Source: Cepaea nemoralis (lineage: Eukaryota; Mollusca; Gastropoda; Stylommatophora; Helicidae). Taken from it: a stretch of DNA of 64,000 bases. Location of the stretch: contig JACEFZ010018349.1 in assembly GCA_014155875.1 (NCBI GenBank), positions 1 to 64,000 on the forward strand, given 5' to 3'. Both the position numbers and the translations under genes were made by a program. This document shows positions 44,633-55,514 of the stretch, piece after piece (positions within the stretch are counted from its first letter, which is position 1; each line of letters opens with the position of its first letter). The notes under the pieces are model-generated. The model did no database searches and was not told where the DNA came from. It was given only the letters and a program-made list of their open reading frames with translations.

Positions 44633-44645
44633 ACTAGAAAGATAC

Positions 44646-45020
44646 TAGAGATTCGAAACTAGCTAAATCTTGCCCGTCCTTCTTTCCCACAGCAAGGATA
44701 CAGATAAGTAACTTTTATATTTATATTTTCATATAGTGTTTTTCATATAGTTGTGTCGGTTTGTGTTTGTTTTTGTTTTTGTTTGTTTTGTTTTTGTTTG
44801 TTTTGTTTTTTGTGCTGACGAAGGCTTTATCCGCAACGTCAATTGTGTTACTTGTGATCGTGTTCTAGTCAAGCTTTCCGTCTACTTCTGGGGTGGGGGG
44901 AGATGGGGGATGAATTCATACATTGTTCTTTCGAGGGAAGTGCGTCACAACTAGCCATGCACTGAACTTAATGTGACAGATTTTCACATGCACTTATGTA
45001 AGGTTTACTACCTCTAATAC
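44646..45020. other. Non-coding, with (GTTTT)n at 44757-44815
   Basis: T/G-rich low-complexity stretch and no gene. Confidence 0.6.
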
Positions 45021-45080
45021 TGTGCGTTAGTGTAGTGGTTAGGGCGTCACGCTAAAAATGGACCGAGCGGGGTCGAACAA
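45021..45080 (+). mobile_element. tRNA-like SINE head before the 39-bp array
   Basis: TGTAGTGGTTAGGGCGTC resembles a tRNA A box and GGGGTCGAAC a worn B box. The minisatellite begins about 55 bp later. Could be a SINE head whose body was replaced by the array. Confidence 0.5.
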
Positions 45081-45119
45081 GAGTGCTCTCGTCGTTAGCA
45101 ACGGTAGAGAAAGACTGGC

Positions 45120-46440
45120 TTCTAGAAAGATTTCATTCAAGGTAGCGGGTTTTACTGTCTCTAGATTGACTCCATCCAAGGTAGCGGGTTTTACTGTCTC
45201 TAGATTGACTCCATCCAAGGTAGCGGGTTTTACTGTCTCTAGATTGACTCCATCCAAGGTAGCGGGTTTTACTGTCTCTAGATTGACTCCATCCAAGGTA
45301 GCGGGTTTTACTGTCTCTAGATTGACTCCATCCAAGGTAGCGGGTTTTACTGTCTCTAGATTGACTCCATCCAAGGTAGCGGGTTTTACTGTCTCTAGAT
45401 TGACTCCATCCAAGGTAGCGGGTTTTACTGTCTCTAGATTGACTTCATCCAAGGTAGCGGGTTTTACTGTCTCTAGATTGACTCCATCCAAGGTAGCGGG
45501 TTTTACTGTCTCTAGATTGACTCCATCCAAGGTAGCGGGTTTTACTGTCTCTAGATTGACTCCATCCAAGGTAACGGGTTTTACTGTCTCTAGAAAGATT
45601 TCATCCAAGGTAACGGGTTTTACTGTCTCTAGATTGACTCCATCCAAGGTAACGGGTTTTACTGTCTCTAGATTGACTCCATCCAAGGTAACGGGTTTTA
45701 CTGTCTCTAGATTGACTCCATCCAAGGTAACGGGTTTTACTGTCTCTAGAAAGATTTCATCCAAGGTAACGGGTTTTACTGTCTCTAGATTGACTCCATC
45801 CAAGGTAACGGGTTTTACTGTCTCTAGAAAGATTCCATCCAAGGTAGTGGGTTTTACTGTCTCTAGATTGACTCCATCCAAGGTAGTGGGTTTTACTGTC
45901 TCTAGAAAGATTTCATCCAAGGTAGCAGGTTTTACTGTCTCTAGAAAGATTCCATCCAAGGTAGTGGGTTTTACTGTCTCTAGAAAGATTGCATCCAAGG
46001 TAGTGTGTTTTACTGTCTCTAGAAAGATTCCATCCAAGGTAGCAGGTTTTACTGTCTCTAGAAAGATTCCATCCAAGGTAGTGGGTTTTACTGTCTCTAG
46101 AAAGACTCCATCTACGGTAGCGGGTTTTACTGTCTCTAGAAAGATTCCATCCACGGTAGCGGGTTTTACTGTCTCTAGAAAGATTCCATCCAAGGTAGCG
46201 TTTTTTAATGTCTCTAGAAAGATTCCATCCAAGGTAGCGGGTTTTACTGTCTCTAGAAAGATTCCATCCAAGTTAGCGGGTTTTACTGTCTCTAGAAAGA
46301 TTCCATCCAAGTTAGCGGGTTTTAATGTATCTAGAAAGATTACATCCAAGGTAGCGGATTTTACTGTCTCTGGACAGATTCCATCCCAAGGTAGCGGGCT
46401 TTACTCTTTCTAGAAAGACCCAATTCAAGGTAGCGGGTTT
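45120..46440. repeat. 39-bp minisatellite, about 33 copies
   Basis: Unit core GGTAGCGGGTTTTACTGTCT followed by CTAGATTGACTCCATCCAA or CTAGAAAGATTCCATCCAA. The left third is nearly uniform (GCGGG, TTGAC), the middle has ACGGG, and the right third is mixed (GTGGG, AAAGAT) with more errors. Because 39 is divisible by three and no frame has stops, both strands show ORFs over 430 codons (13-residue repeats). That alone does not support coding. Confidence 0.95.
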
Positions 46441-46769
46441 TATATTCCTGAGAGTGGATTTATTTCTCAGTGGCCTTATGATGGTCATGTTGTATGTGAT
46501 TTCCAAAGACCGTAAAATTTGAAACGTGTAGCTCTTGCGCATCAGACCTCTGGTGTGTTGTTGTTGTTTTTTTTCGCCCTTATCGGAGGAGGCTAGGTGT
46601 TCGATCACACAACCCAAGACATCAAGTAAACGAGTGATTACTTTATACATGATGTAAAGATGTGAAGTCCTAAGCCTGCAACGAACCAAGTCTTGAGTCC
46701 GAGGCGGACACTCAAAATCTTCTCAGCCAGGCCGCCTTCTCATTCCACACGATACCGTTCCGCTGTTGA
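46441..46769. other. No recognisable feature
   Basis: Unique-looking sequence between the minisatellite and a LINE remnant, with a short T-run near 46566. Confidence 0.5.
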
Positions 46770-47145
46770 AACACACCAATGACTCAATGAGTTGAGTCAA
46801 AGACCGACATCATTGCACTCTGGGAATTCCCATAAGCGCTCAGTCATTATCTCCAATGGCCAGGATAGAGTTCCAATAATAGTGGTGCCCGTTGCAATCT
46901 GATTATATGCCTGTCTTGCTCTACCTCTGAGTGACGACTGTCGACCAAATCGTCTGACTACCCATTCTGTCGCATTCTCTCTAGATCATGGTAATCTATC
47001 TGGCCTTCACCACATCTGCATTATCATGCATCAAATCACTCCTCAATGATGCAGCACCAGCCAATCTGTCTGCTTGTTCATTTCCAACCACACTAGAATG
47101 TCCTGGAGAAAAGATCAGATGAATGCTCACAACCCGCGACACCTG
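46770..47145 (-). pseudogene. RNase H LINE fragment, copy 3
   Basis: Minus strand reads FSPGHSSVVGNEQADRLAGA (last RNase H block), DLMHDNADVVKAR, and at the end GIPRVQ/FPECNDVGL followed by CAACTCATTGAGTCA. It matches 22200-22580. It contains several stops. Only the last third of RNase H and the C-terminal tail survive. Confidence 0.7.
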
Positions 47146-47460
47146 AATTGATGTAACTGAGTCAATGGACGAACGGGGAAAGTGAAATTGGTTTACTATA
47201 CAGTGACATAATCAAAAGTGACAGAATATATGTTGCAGTTACAAAGCCTGCATCGACATACAAAATAAACAGACACTGATACAACTACATTAAAAACGCA
47301 CAAAAACTTCGTTTAGTTGGTGTGATTAGTCGACCAATGCCTAACGCACAAAAATCAAACAGTGTGCCGCGCGCTCATCTGACGAAGGTTTTCTGGCAGT
47401 AATGTTCATGTTGACACTTTTAGTTGTCTTCTTGCAAAGCTCACCAATTCCACTTTCGTT
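47146..47460. other. No recognisable feature
   Basis: Non-coding DNA before the long trinucleotide tract. Confidence 0.5.
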
Positions 47461-47890
<430 letters not shown>

Positions 47891-48900
47891 CGACGATGAT
47901 GGCGTTTTATAAATGTCTTTACACGTGAAATTAGTGTGATTTATTTATGTCCTAGTCTATGAATGTTTGTGCAAGAAAGCCTGAAGAATGAAAGTGATCC
48001 TTTTACCGAAAAGTCGCCATGTGTCTTTGTTTCATTGTGACTGCATTGGCCAGGATCTTACTATGTGTATGTGTGTGCGCGCTCGTACGTGCGTGTGCAT
48101 GTGTGATTGTGTGTCTGGGTACGTGCGTGTGTGTATGTATGTGTGTAATAGTCACTGGACGATCGCAAGCATTTGAAAAGAACCCTGAAGGCAGAGAGAT
48201 TAAATCAATAGAAAGGACAGGCCAGGGTTAGCCAGTCTGATTACAATGGAGACTGATTAATAATGACCACAGTGAACATGTGACCACTGGTCATGTGCGG
48301 TAGAGATTTTCGGGGTCTTCTGAGGGAATTGCGATGGTCGAAACGGGATTGCACTGTGATATTTGCGGATGGGTGAGTGTGTGGATGGATTAATTGATGG
48401 GTTGATAAATTGTTGTATGGATGGATGGATGAGTGGGTTGATGGATGTATGGTTGTGTGGATGGATGAATATTATCTCTTATAGATCTGATGAATGTATG
48501 TCAATCATTCATGCCACAAATAGCCTAAATGAACCATTCAGGATATGTCCTGAGAGCCAGTTATAGTGACTGCTTTCCTGAATATAGTTTCAGAAAGCCA
48601 TCTCAGAGTCGCAGTGACCACCTCCACTTCCATTCTGATGCCGCAAGTCGTGTTTGAATGTGATCCACTGTGCTCGGTACTTGGCTAGGCACTGATATGA
48701 CTGCGCCGAGAATAGTTTGAAAGCAGTGGAATCAGAGCAGACTTCTTCAGATCCGTATTACCCGATAGTTCTCTTGGATGAAGGTACAATGTTAAACTGC
48801 TCCGCCTGGCCTTGCTGGCCTAGTTTCCATAAGTCTAACCTGGTGAAGTGGTATACCATGGCTGCACTATGAATATAGGCCTGAAGTATGACGTGTTGCA
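47891..48900. other. Non-coding; GT-rich and GGAT-rich patches
   Basis: TG-rich stretch at 48063-48150 and GGAT/GATG repeats at 48365-48480. No domain seen. Confidence 0.5.
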
Positions 48901-49120
48901 GGCTGCCTTCTGCTTCTGCTTCTGCTTCTTCATTTTCATTTCTTCTCCTTCTCCTCCTCGTCTTAGTCTTCCTCGTCCTCTTCACCGCTTGCTCCCACTT
49001 CTCCTCCTTTTTCTTCATAATCTTCTTCTTCGTCTTCTTCATCTTCAGCTTCTTTATCTACCTCCTTTTCCTCCTCCTACTTTCTCTACTGATGCTGCTT
49101 GTTCTTCGTCTACCTCCTCC

Positions 49121-49151
<31 letters not shown>

Positions 49152-49215
49152 CTTCTTCTCCTCATCCTCCTCCTCCTACTCCTCCTCCTCTTCTTCTTCT
49201 TCTTCCTCATTCCTC
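48901..49215. repeat. Pyrimidine tract (TTC/TCC)n
   Basis: About 310 bp almost wholly C and T on the plus strand, with long CTT runs at 49123-49160 and 49185-49205. ORFs on both strands follow from composition. Confidence 0.92.
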
Positions 49216-49588
49216 TTCTTCTTTCGTTCGCTTGAAGCGTACGTGTCTCTGGAGAGTGAAGACGTGTTTTCGTATCTCTTACTTCTCGGATTATTATTAC
49301 TGCAAGCTGAATCACCTATCATGGATTTTTATATCAATGTGCTCGTTGTGATTCTGAGGATGTGGTGAAATAGTTTTTTAGATTAATACAAGTGTTTATT
49401 ATCGCAAAAATGTGTGTTATATCTAATATTCATTTCTAGTGATAGTTGAACACTATTAAATTTTAACCAATCAAGTGCACGAGGCGTGTCAGATACAACC
49501 ACGGGACCTCAAATTGCCCGCGGCGTGGCTAGATAACAATGCGATTGCTGCGTTCTTCAAGTTTAGTTAGTCGTAATATTATGCAATA

Positions 49589-51832
49589 ATGTCAGGGGAA
49601 GGAGAGTGCTCCGTATTGGAAGTGAATGGTGAAAGGACTCGCTCAGGTTTACGATCGGCTGTCAATAAAACTTACACACTAAACAAAGAGAAGGCCGTGA
49701 AGAATAAGCTATCCAAGTGCATAAATCCCAACGGCCTAGTCGTCAAACACACCAACTCAGGACAGTGTGTTACTGTTTTCTTCAACAACACACTCCATTA
49801 TGAGGCATTCCGAACTTGCCTACTCAACTACTACAGGCTTGAATTAATTGAACACAGGCAAGATAAGCACGGGGCCCACGTTGAGGATCTGATTACAACG
49901 CCAGTGATTACGATACATTTGTACCACAGTAAAAATAAACTCATGACACAGGGCAGTAATGAAAACATTAATTCCTGGCTAAAAGTAAATTTGGTTGAAC
50001 TTGAAAACTCGACACAGGCATTCACCGAATCTACGCAGCCCACAACTACAGCTGTCGACAGCACACCAGCTAACAATGTTCGTCAATTAACTCATACGAT
50101 GAGTGTACATGACAACATCAACACGAGGCCTGCCAACCCACCAGTGCTCTTGGCCATTGAATACCCAATGGAGCGTATCCAAAACAACATAGAACCCAAT
50201 GTTGACAATGTTGACATTGTTGAAGAAGTACCTGCCTCAGATAACATTAGCATCTTAACTATCAATGGACATTCGTGCGACTGTAAACAGCGCATTGAGG
50301 AACTAGAACAATCACTAAAGGCGCTCATTGTCACTGTTTCAACCAACATTGAAGCAAACAACAAGATAAGCAGTGATTACAATGCTCTCAAGACAGAAGT
50401 CGCACTCCTGCGAGACGAAAATTTGCTGCTGAGAAATACAGTTCAAATCTTACAGAATGTGTCCTCTACCAACCAAACCGAAGAAGCATGTAATTCCCAA
50501 GCAACCGCTTCATCCTTAGGAAATCTTGGGGAAGCTCAATCCCACCCAGAACAGATAAGCGCTATGAAAACACCTCAATGCGCAGAGGAAGATAAACAAC
50601 AACAAATACCTCAATGCGCAGACGAAGATAAACAACAACAAACAGTCTACCCCATTGACGTCAAAATAAGCAATAGGTTCGAAGTACTTCAAGAAAAGTC
50701 ACAAGAAAACCTACAGTGCTCTAACATGCTGCCAACGGGCAAGACAAGCCTACAAGATACATCGAGAGAACCACATGGAGACATAAAGACTGCTGATAAT
50801 CGGAAATGGATGAAACAACGGGCGAGACGTGCTGAAAACCAACATGTACAGACAGCACGACCTGACTGTACACATATTATACTAGGCGATTCCTTAATGA
50901 AAGGTTTATACAGCGACAGGATGGCCACGTCAGACACAGACATTGTTTCAACAATCCCACTGCCTGGGGCTGGTGTAGACCGGCTAACAGACAAGATTAG
51001 CAGGTTGGCTGTTAATCATAGCGTTAGAAGGGCAAGCGTACATATTGGTATCACCGACACCATGAACAACCAACAAATCACAGGGTCTCAACTACTGGCA
51101 CTCTTGAACGGATTACGTCACACTTTTCCTAACTCATCCATTTTCTTCTCCTCCATCATATCACCAAGTTATGGACAGCAGCGCCGTCTAGCTGACATAA
51201 ATAACAACATTTTGCAGCAGTTCTGTTCTCAAAACATGATACAATTCATCAACAATACAGCATCATTCACTTCACAGGCTGGTGCACCAAAAAAGAGTCT
51301 TTATAAGGATCAAATACATTTGTCTACATTGGGCACCAGTTTTCTTGCCAAGAATATCAAATATCCTGAACGGACATACCATACATCCAATACGGGATCG
51401 CGCCGGACACTATTAGCTACTCCTGAAACTCAAGCCAGGCGACATACTCCCGTCACATCAAGTACCAATAAGACAGAAGTGTGCAGACCACTCATAACCA
51501 CTGCACCTGAATTCCAAGCCAGACGGGACACTACCACTACACCAAGTCCGTTAAATACTTTCACACAGGAGGGTAATAATTACGAAGATATTTTTCCTAT
51601 TCTCCCCAGAAAGGAACTAACTCTCAGCAACAACGATGTGCCACCACAACCTCCTGTTAGCCACCAACCAGAGGCTCTAGTTGGTAGTCATTACATACCC
51701 ATGAGACATCATCAGTACCCAGTTCATTGTAACCCAGAATGGTTGCACCTCACACGGTATAGCCCAGCTACACTTCGTCAAGCACTTATAATGTCGCTAT
51801 ACCAACAACCAACACAACCTGGTATTCACTAG
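49589..51832 (+). CDS. CR1-type LINE ORF1 protein with SGNH esterase domain
   Basis: 747 codons, intact. Residues 40-135: a conserved N-terminal domain (VVKHTNSGQCVTVFF, YHSKNKLMTQGS) common in invertebrate LINE ORF1. Residues 228-295: CDC motif then a coiled coil (IEELEQSLKALI, LKTEVALLRDENLLLRN), probably for oligomerisation. Residues 329-351: an 11-residue duplication (PQCAEEDKQQQ, PQCADEDKQQQ). Residues 427-590: SGNH/GDSL hydrolase fold with GDSL at 433-436 (nucleophile S435), G460/G462, GITD at 487-490 in place of the usual GTND, and D574-x2-H577. The catalytic triad residues are kept, but the oxyanion asparagine position appears to be threonine. Residues 600-747 are polar and low-complexity. 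Esterase domains are known in CR1-like ORF1; the substrate is unknown. Confidence 0.88.
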   Translation: MSGEGECSVLEVNGERTRSGLRSAVNKTYTLNKEKAVKNKLSKCINPNGLVVKHTNSGQCVTVFFNNTLHYEAFRTCLLNYYRLELIEHRQDKHGAHVEDLITTPVITIHLYHSKNKLMTQGSNENINSWLKVNLVELENSTQAFTESTQPTTTAVDSTPANNVRQLTHTMSVHDNINTRPANPPVLLAIEYPMERIQNNIEPNVDNVDIVEEVPASDNISILTINGHSCDCKQRIEELEQSLKALIVTVSTNIEANNKISSDYNALKTEVALLRDENLLLRNTVQILQNVSSTNQTEEACNSQATASSLGNLGEAQSHPEQISAMKTPQCAEEDKQQQIPQCADEDKQQQTVYPIDVKISNRFEVLQEKSQENLQCSNMLPTGKTSLQDTSREPHGDIKTADNRKWMKQRARRAENQHVQTARPDCTHIILGDSLMKGLYSDRMATSDTDIVSTIPLPGAGVDRLTDKISRLAVNHSVRRASVHIGITDTMNNQQITGSQLLALLNGLRHTFPNSSIFFSSIISPSYGQQRRLADINNNILQQFCSQNMIQFINNTASFTSQAGAPKKSLYKDQIHLSTLGTSFLAKNIKYPERTYHTSNTGSRRTLLATPETQARRHTPVTSSTNKTEVCRPLITTAPEFQARRDTTTTPSPLNTFTQEGNNYEDIFPILPRKELTLSNNDVPPQPPVSHQPEALVGSHYIPMRHHQYPVHCNPEWLHLTRYSPATLRQALIMSLYQQPTQPGIH

Positions 51833-52406
51833 CAACTTAGCACAAAGCTACACCGGATCTCGGTACAAGAAAGAGCCTCTCCTTAAACGTTTATCTGCAT
51901 ATTTGGTTACTACTTGGTCTAGTAACGTATTAGGTTATACGAAACTACAAACATTGACTTGTTTTGACTTTATATTAATGGATAGTACTTAGCTGTATAG
52001 CTTTTATAATACTTTTCATTGTGTTTTTACTGTGAGTGAGGGGGTCTTCACTGTTCTTCCTCCTGCTTACTGTTTAACGTTTTATTTCCCGTGTGGGATA
52101 CTCCGCTTTAAACAGAGACATTGACTTGTATGGTCATTTATTAATTCTTTTGGATAACAGTTGGTTACTTAGCTTGTGAAGTAGTTTTTTTTTTTTTTCA
52201 GGTTAACTATTTGTTGTATGTTCTTTAATTCGTTTTGTTCCGTGTTTGCATTATATTCGTTGGTCTAATTAGTTATATCGTTATAATATTGTCATTTACA
52301 TATCTATTTGTATTACTGATATTTTGTAAGTTAATGTAATTGTGATTTTTTTTTTTTTTTATGATCTTGTATTTTTGCTCAACTTTGACTAATTTACACT
52401 TTCTTC

Positions 52407-55145
52407 ATGGATGAAATGTCTGAGAAGTGGCAACACTGGCTCAATAAGTCAGGAATACGCCTTGGACACTTAAACATTTGCAGCTTATTTAACAAGCTAA
52501 CAGAGTTATCTTCTATTCTTAATCAAAATTTTCATTTATTCGGCCTAAGTGAAAGTAGACTTAATGATAACATTTCAGATGAGGACATATCTGTTAAAGG
52601 GTACAAAGTTTTTAGAAGGGATCCCTGTAGGAAACAAGAGACAGGCATTGTAACCTATGTTTCTAATTTACTAAATGCTCACCGTAGGCTAGACTTTGAA
52701 ACTTGCGAAATAGAATGTATGTGGTTAGAGCTAAAACTTCAAAACCGCACACCCCTGATAATTGGCTACCTTTATCGAAATCCCAATGCTGGACACGTCT
52801 GGTACGAAAACTTCACTACCATGATGGATGTGGTTTTCGCTTCCGGGAAGGAAATTATACTACTCGGAGACTTTAACATTGACACCAACAAATCCAACAT
52901 AATATGGGGAAATATAATTGCATCATACAATTTCCAACAAATAGTACAACAGGCTACTAGAGTAAAAAAAGTCATCTTCAACAGTCAGAGATCACATTTA
53001 TGTAACTTGCTCAGACAACATCATAGAATGCGCTGTACCCAATTGTGCAATGAGAGATCACTACCCAATATGCTGCACGTGGTCTAAACAAGGAATTAAA
53101 ACTCCTAAACATAAACACATAAGTGTAAAATATAGAAGTTACAAACATTTCAACCAAAACGCATTTTTACAGGACTTGCTCAGTTCACCTCTAGACAATG
53201 TTTGTCAGCTTCCTGACCCGGATGATGCTCTGGAATTCTGGATGAAAACATTTATTGATGTTTTTGATAGACATGTGCCAATCAAGAAAGTTCGAGTAAA
53301 ACACCACGTCAAGCCACCTTGGATCACCCAGGAAATACTTCAAATTATGAGAGACAGGGATAAAGCACATAAAAAGCGGGATCTCAGCGCATACCGTACT
53401 CTTAGAAACAAAGTTCAATATACCATACGACGGGAAAAGAAAAATTACTTTAAGAACTTAGTAATGGATAAAACAAATAGTAAGGATATATGGAAGGCAA
53501 TTAACACCTTGACAAACAAGTGTAACTTCCGAAATTCTTTACCATCAAATCATATTACATGCGACCAATTCAGTAATTTTTTTCAAACTGACATAGACCA
53601 GTTGAAGGCTTCAATACCTAATTCTCTTTGCAACTTATCTTTACTGTCATCGTTTTGCGAGAATAGATGCTCCGGTGATATTCTTTCCGACATACCGCTA
53701 ATGACAATCACTGAGGTATTCACTTACCTCAGTAACCTAAAAGACGAAACCTCATCTGGGTTAGATGGAATCAGCAACCGGATTCTCCGTTGTGCTGCGC
53801 CAGTGATCTGTATATCACTAACCTATGTATATAATCAGTGTCTCACCAAAGGCCACTTTCCATCAGCTCTCAAAATCGCTAAAGTGTACCCTCTTCTTAA
53901 ATCTGGTTCATTGGACAATGATCTCCCGAACAATTACAGACCCATTTCCTTACTATCATCACTATCTAAGCCACAAGAAAAACACATCCATAAAGTAACA
54001 TTACAGTATTTAGTTCGCAACAAGCTTATTGTTGACAACCAATCAGGATTTCGACCAAAATATTCTTGCCATACGGCCCTAACAAACATGATAGAAAATT
54101 GGCACCAGAATATAAACAACAACAGTCTATGTGGAACTGTGTTTATTGATTTCAAGAAAGCATTTGATATGATAGACCATGTTATTTTAATTAAAAAACT
54201 TCAGACAATGAAAATTGGCCCTAATCGCAAGGCTCTATTCTTGGCCCTCTATTGTTTGCCATATATATTAACGATCCACCTTTACATCTTTCGTCGTCCT
54301 GCGATCTATTTGCAGACGACTGTACAGTGTACACAAATGCTGAAAACTGTATTTTATTGGAGTCGTCTTTACAACAAGAATAAAATAATGTAGTTAGGTG
54401 GAGCTATTCAAACCGTATGCAAATTAACATCACTAAAACAAAATCAATGTTACTAACAACCAGACAAAGACTTCAAACTCTAAGCTCACACACATCACTT
54501 CAACTTCACATCGATAACATGCCAGTAGAAAGTGTAATTGAGCACAAAACATTAGGCATAATCATTGATAGACACCTAACCTTTAATTCCCACATTCAAG
54601 CGCTTATTAAACAAACAGTGAAAAAAGTCTACCAACTCGCCAAAATTAAAAACTTCCTTGATGAGGACACAAGGAAACTATTCTATACTTTTCATATACA
54701 AACCCACTTTGACTACTGCTCTACAATCTGGGACGGTTGTTCTAATTCAAACACCAAGCGACTTTACTCACTCCAGAAACGGGCCATGAGTCTAATTTAT
54801 AACAAACATTTATCTGACAATCCTAGCCTGTATAAACGCCTTCAGTTACTACCACTCCGCAAACGCCTGCTTTTCAATAAAGCTAAACTAATTCACAAAA
54901 TCCTGCATCGGAATGCCCCAAATTACCTTTGGCCATTGTTTAAATATAATGCTAGACACAGTAAACGTTTAAATATATTACACATTCCGAAGCCTAGGAT
55001 TGACTTATACAAAACAAGCTTAACGTACTCTGCAGCTCAGCTGTGGAACAATCTTCCACAAGAAATCAAAGACATCACCAATCCCTATTCATATAATCGC
55101 AAATTACTCGAACACTATCTCAGTGCGGATTATCTTCCCCCTTAA
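52407..55145 (+). pseudogene. CR1/L2-like LINE ORF2 (endonuclease-RT), broken
   Basis: Endonuclease at 52407-53090: LGHLNICSLFNKL, FGLSESRL, EIILLGDFNIDTNKS, then a frameshift near 52975, after which DHIYVTCSDN and MRDHYPI (the terminal D-H pair) follow. RT at 53700-54400: SSGLDGISNRILR, NNYRPISLLSSLSK, SGFRPKYSCHTAL, GTVFIDFKKAFDMIDH. About 50 residues are then missing at 54222 before the LGPLL block, read in another frame, and the active site FADD at 54309-54320. The frame changes again and stops before 54417. The thumb/C-terminus 54417-55145 is open (MQINITKTKSMLL, LGIIIDRHLTFNSHI, ending LSADYLPP). No RNase H. Two frame breaks and one deletion, so inactive although its ORF1 is intact. Confidence 0.85.
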
Positions 55146-55514
55146 TAATAGAGATAATAATAATAATAACAAAACCCTAGTATAACAGCCAGTCCCCTTT
55201 TGGTAGGCCAATATATTCCACATGGCTAATAACAAGTGTCAGACCATTTTCTAATTTTACTGTGTCGTGTAGTTTTGATGTTCGCATTTTGCCCATGCCT
55301 TTATAATGCATATCTTTTTTATTGTTGCTGTTCTCTGTTAGCCTTGAATGATGTGTGAATGAAATAATGTATGAAAGAGAGTGAGAGAAGGGCAGAATGT
55401 TAGACGGGCCTGCGTGCCCAATTCTTAACCCTTTGAAAATAAAGTTTGTTCGTTCGTTCGTTCGTTCGATCTATAACTGCAATTTTAACTCTTGTGTGAA
55501 TTTAATTGTCTTTT

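Larger units (their letters stand above)
49400..55470 (+). mobile_element. CR1/L2-like LINE, near full length
   Basis: Leader (to 49588), ORF1 49589-51832, a 574-bp spacer, ORF2 52407-55145, 3' UTR with AATAAA at 55438-55443 and a (GTTC)n tail at 55447-55468. Short tandem tails are usual in CR1/L2 groups. The 5' boundary is approximate. Confidence 0.85.

Noticed and set aside
45039..46413. Two long ORFs on opposite strands (436 and 451 codons) as a repeat-protein gene
   Set aside because: They follow from a stop-free repeat unit whose length is a multiple of three. There is no start context, conserved domain or non-repeat extension.
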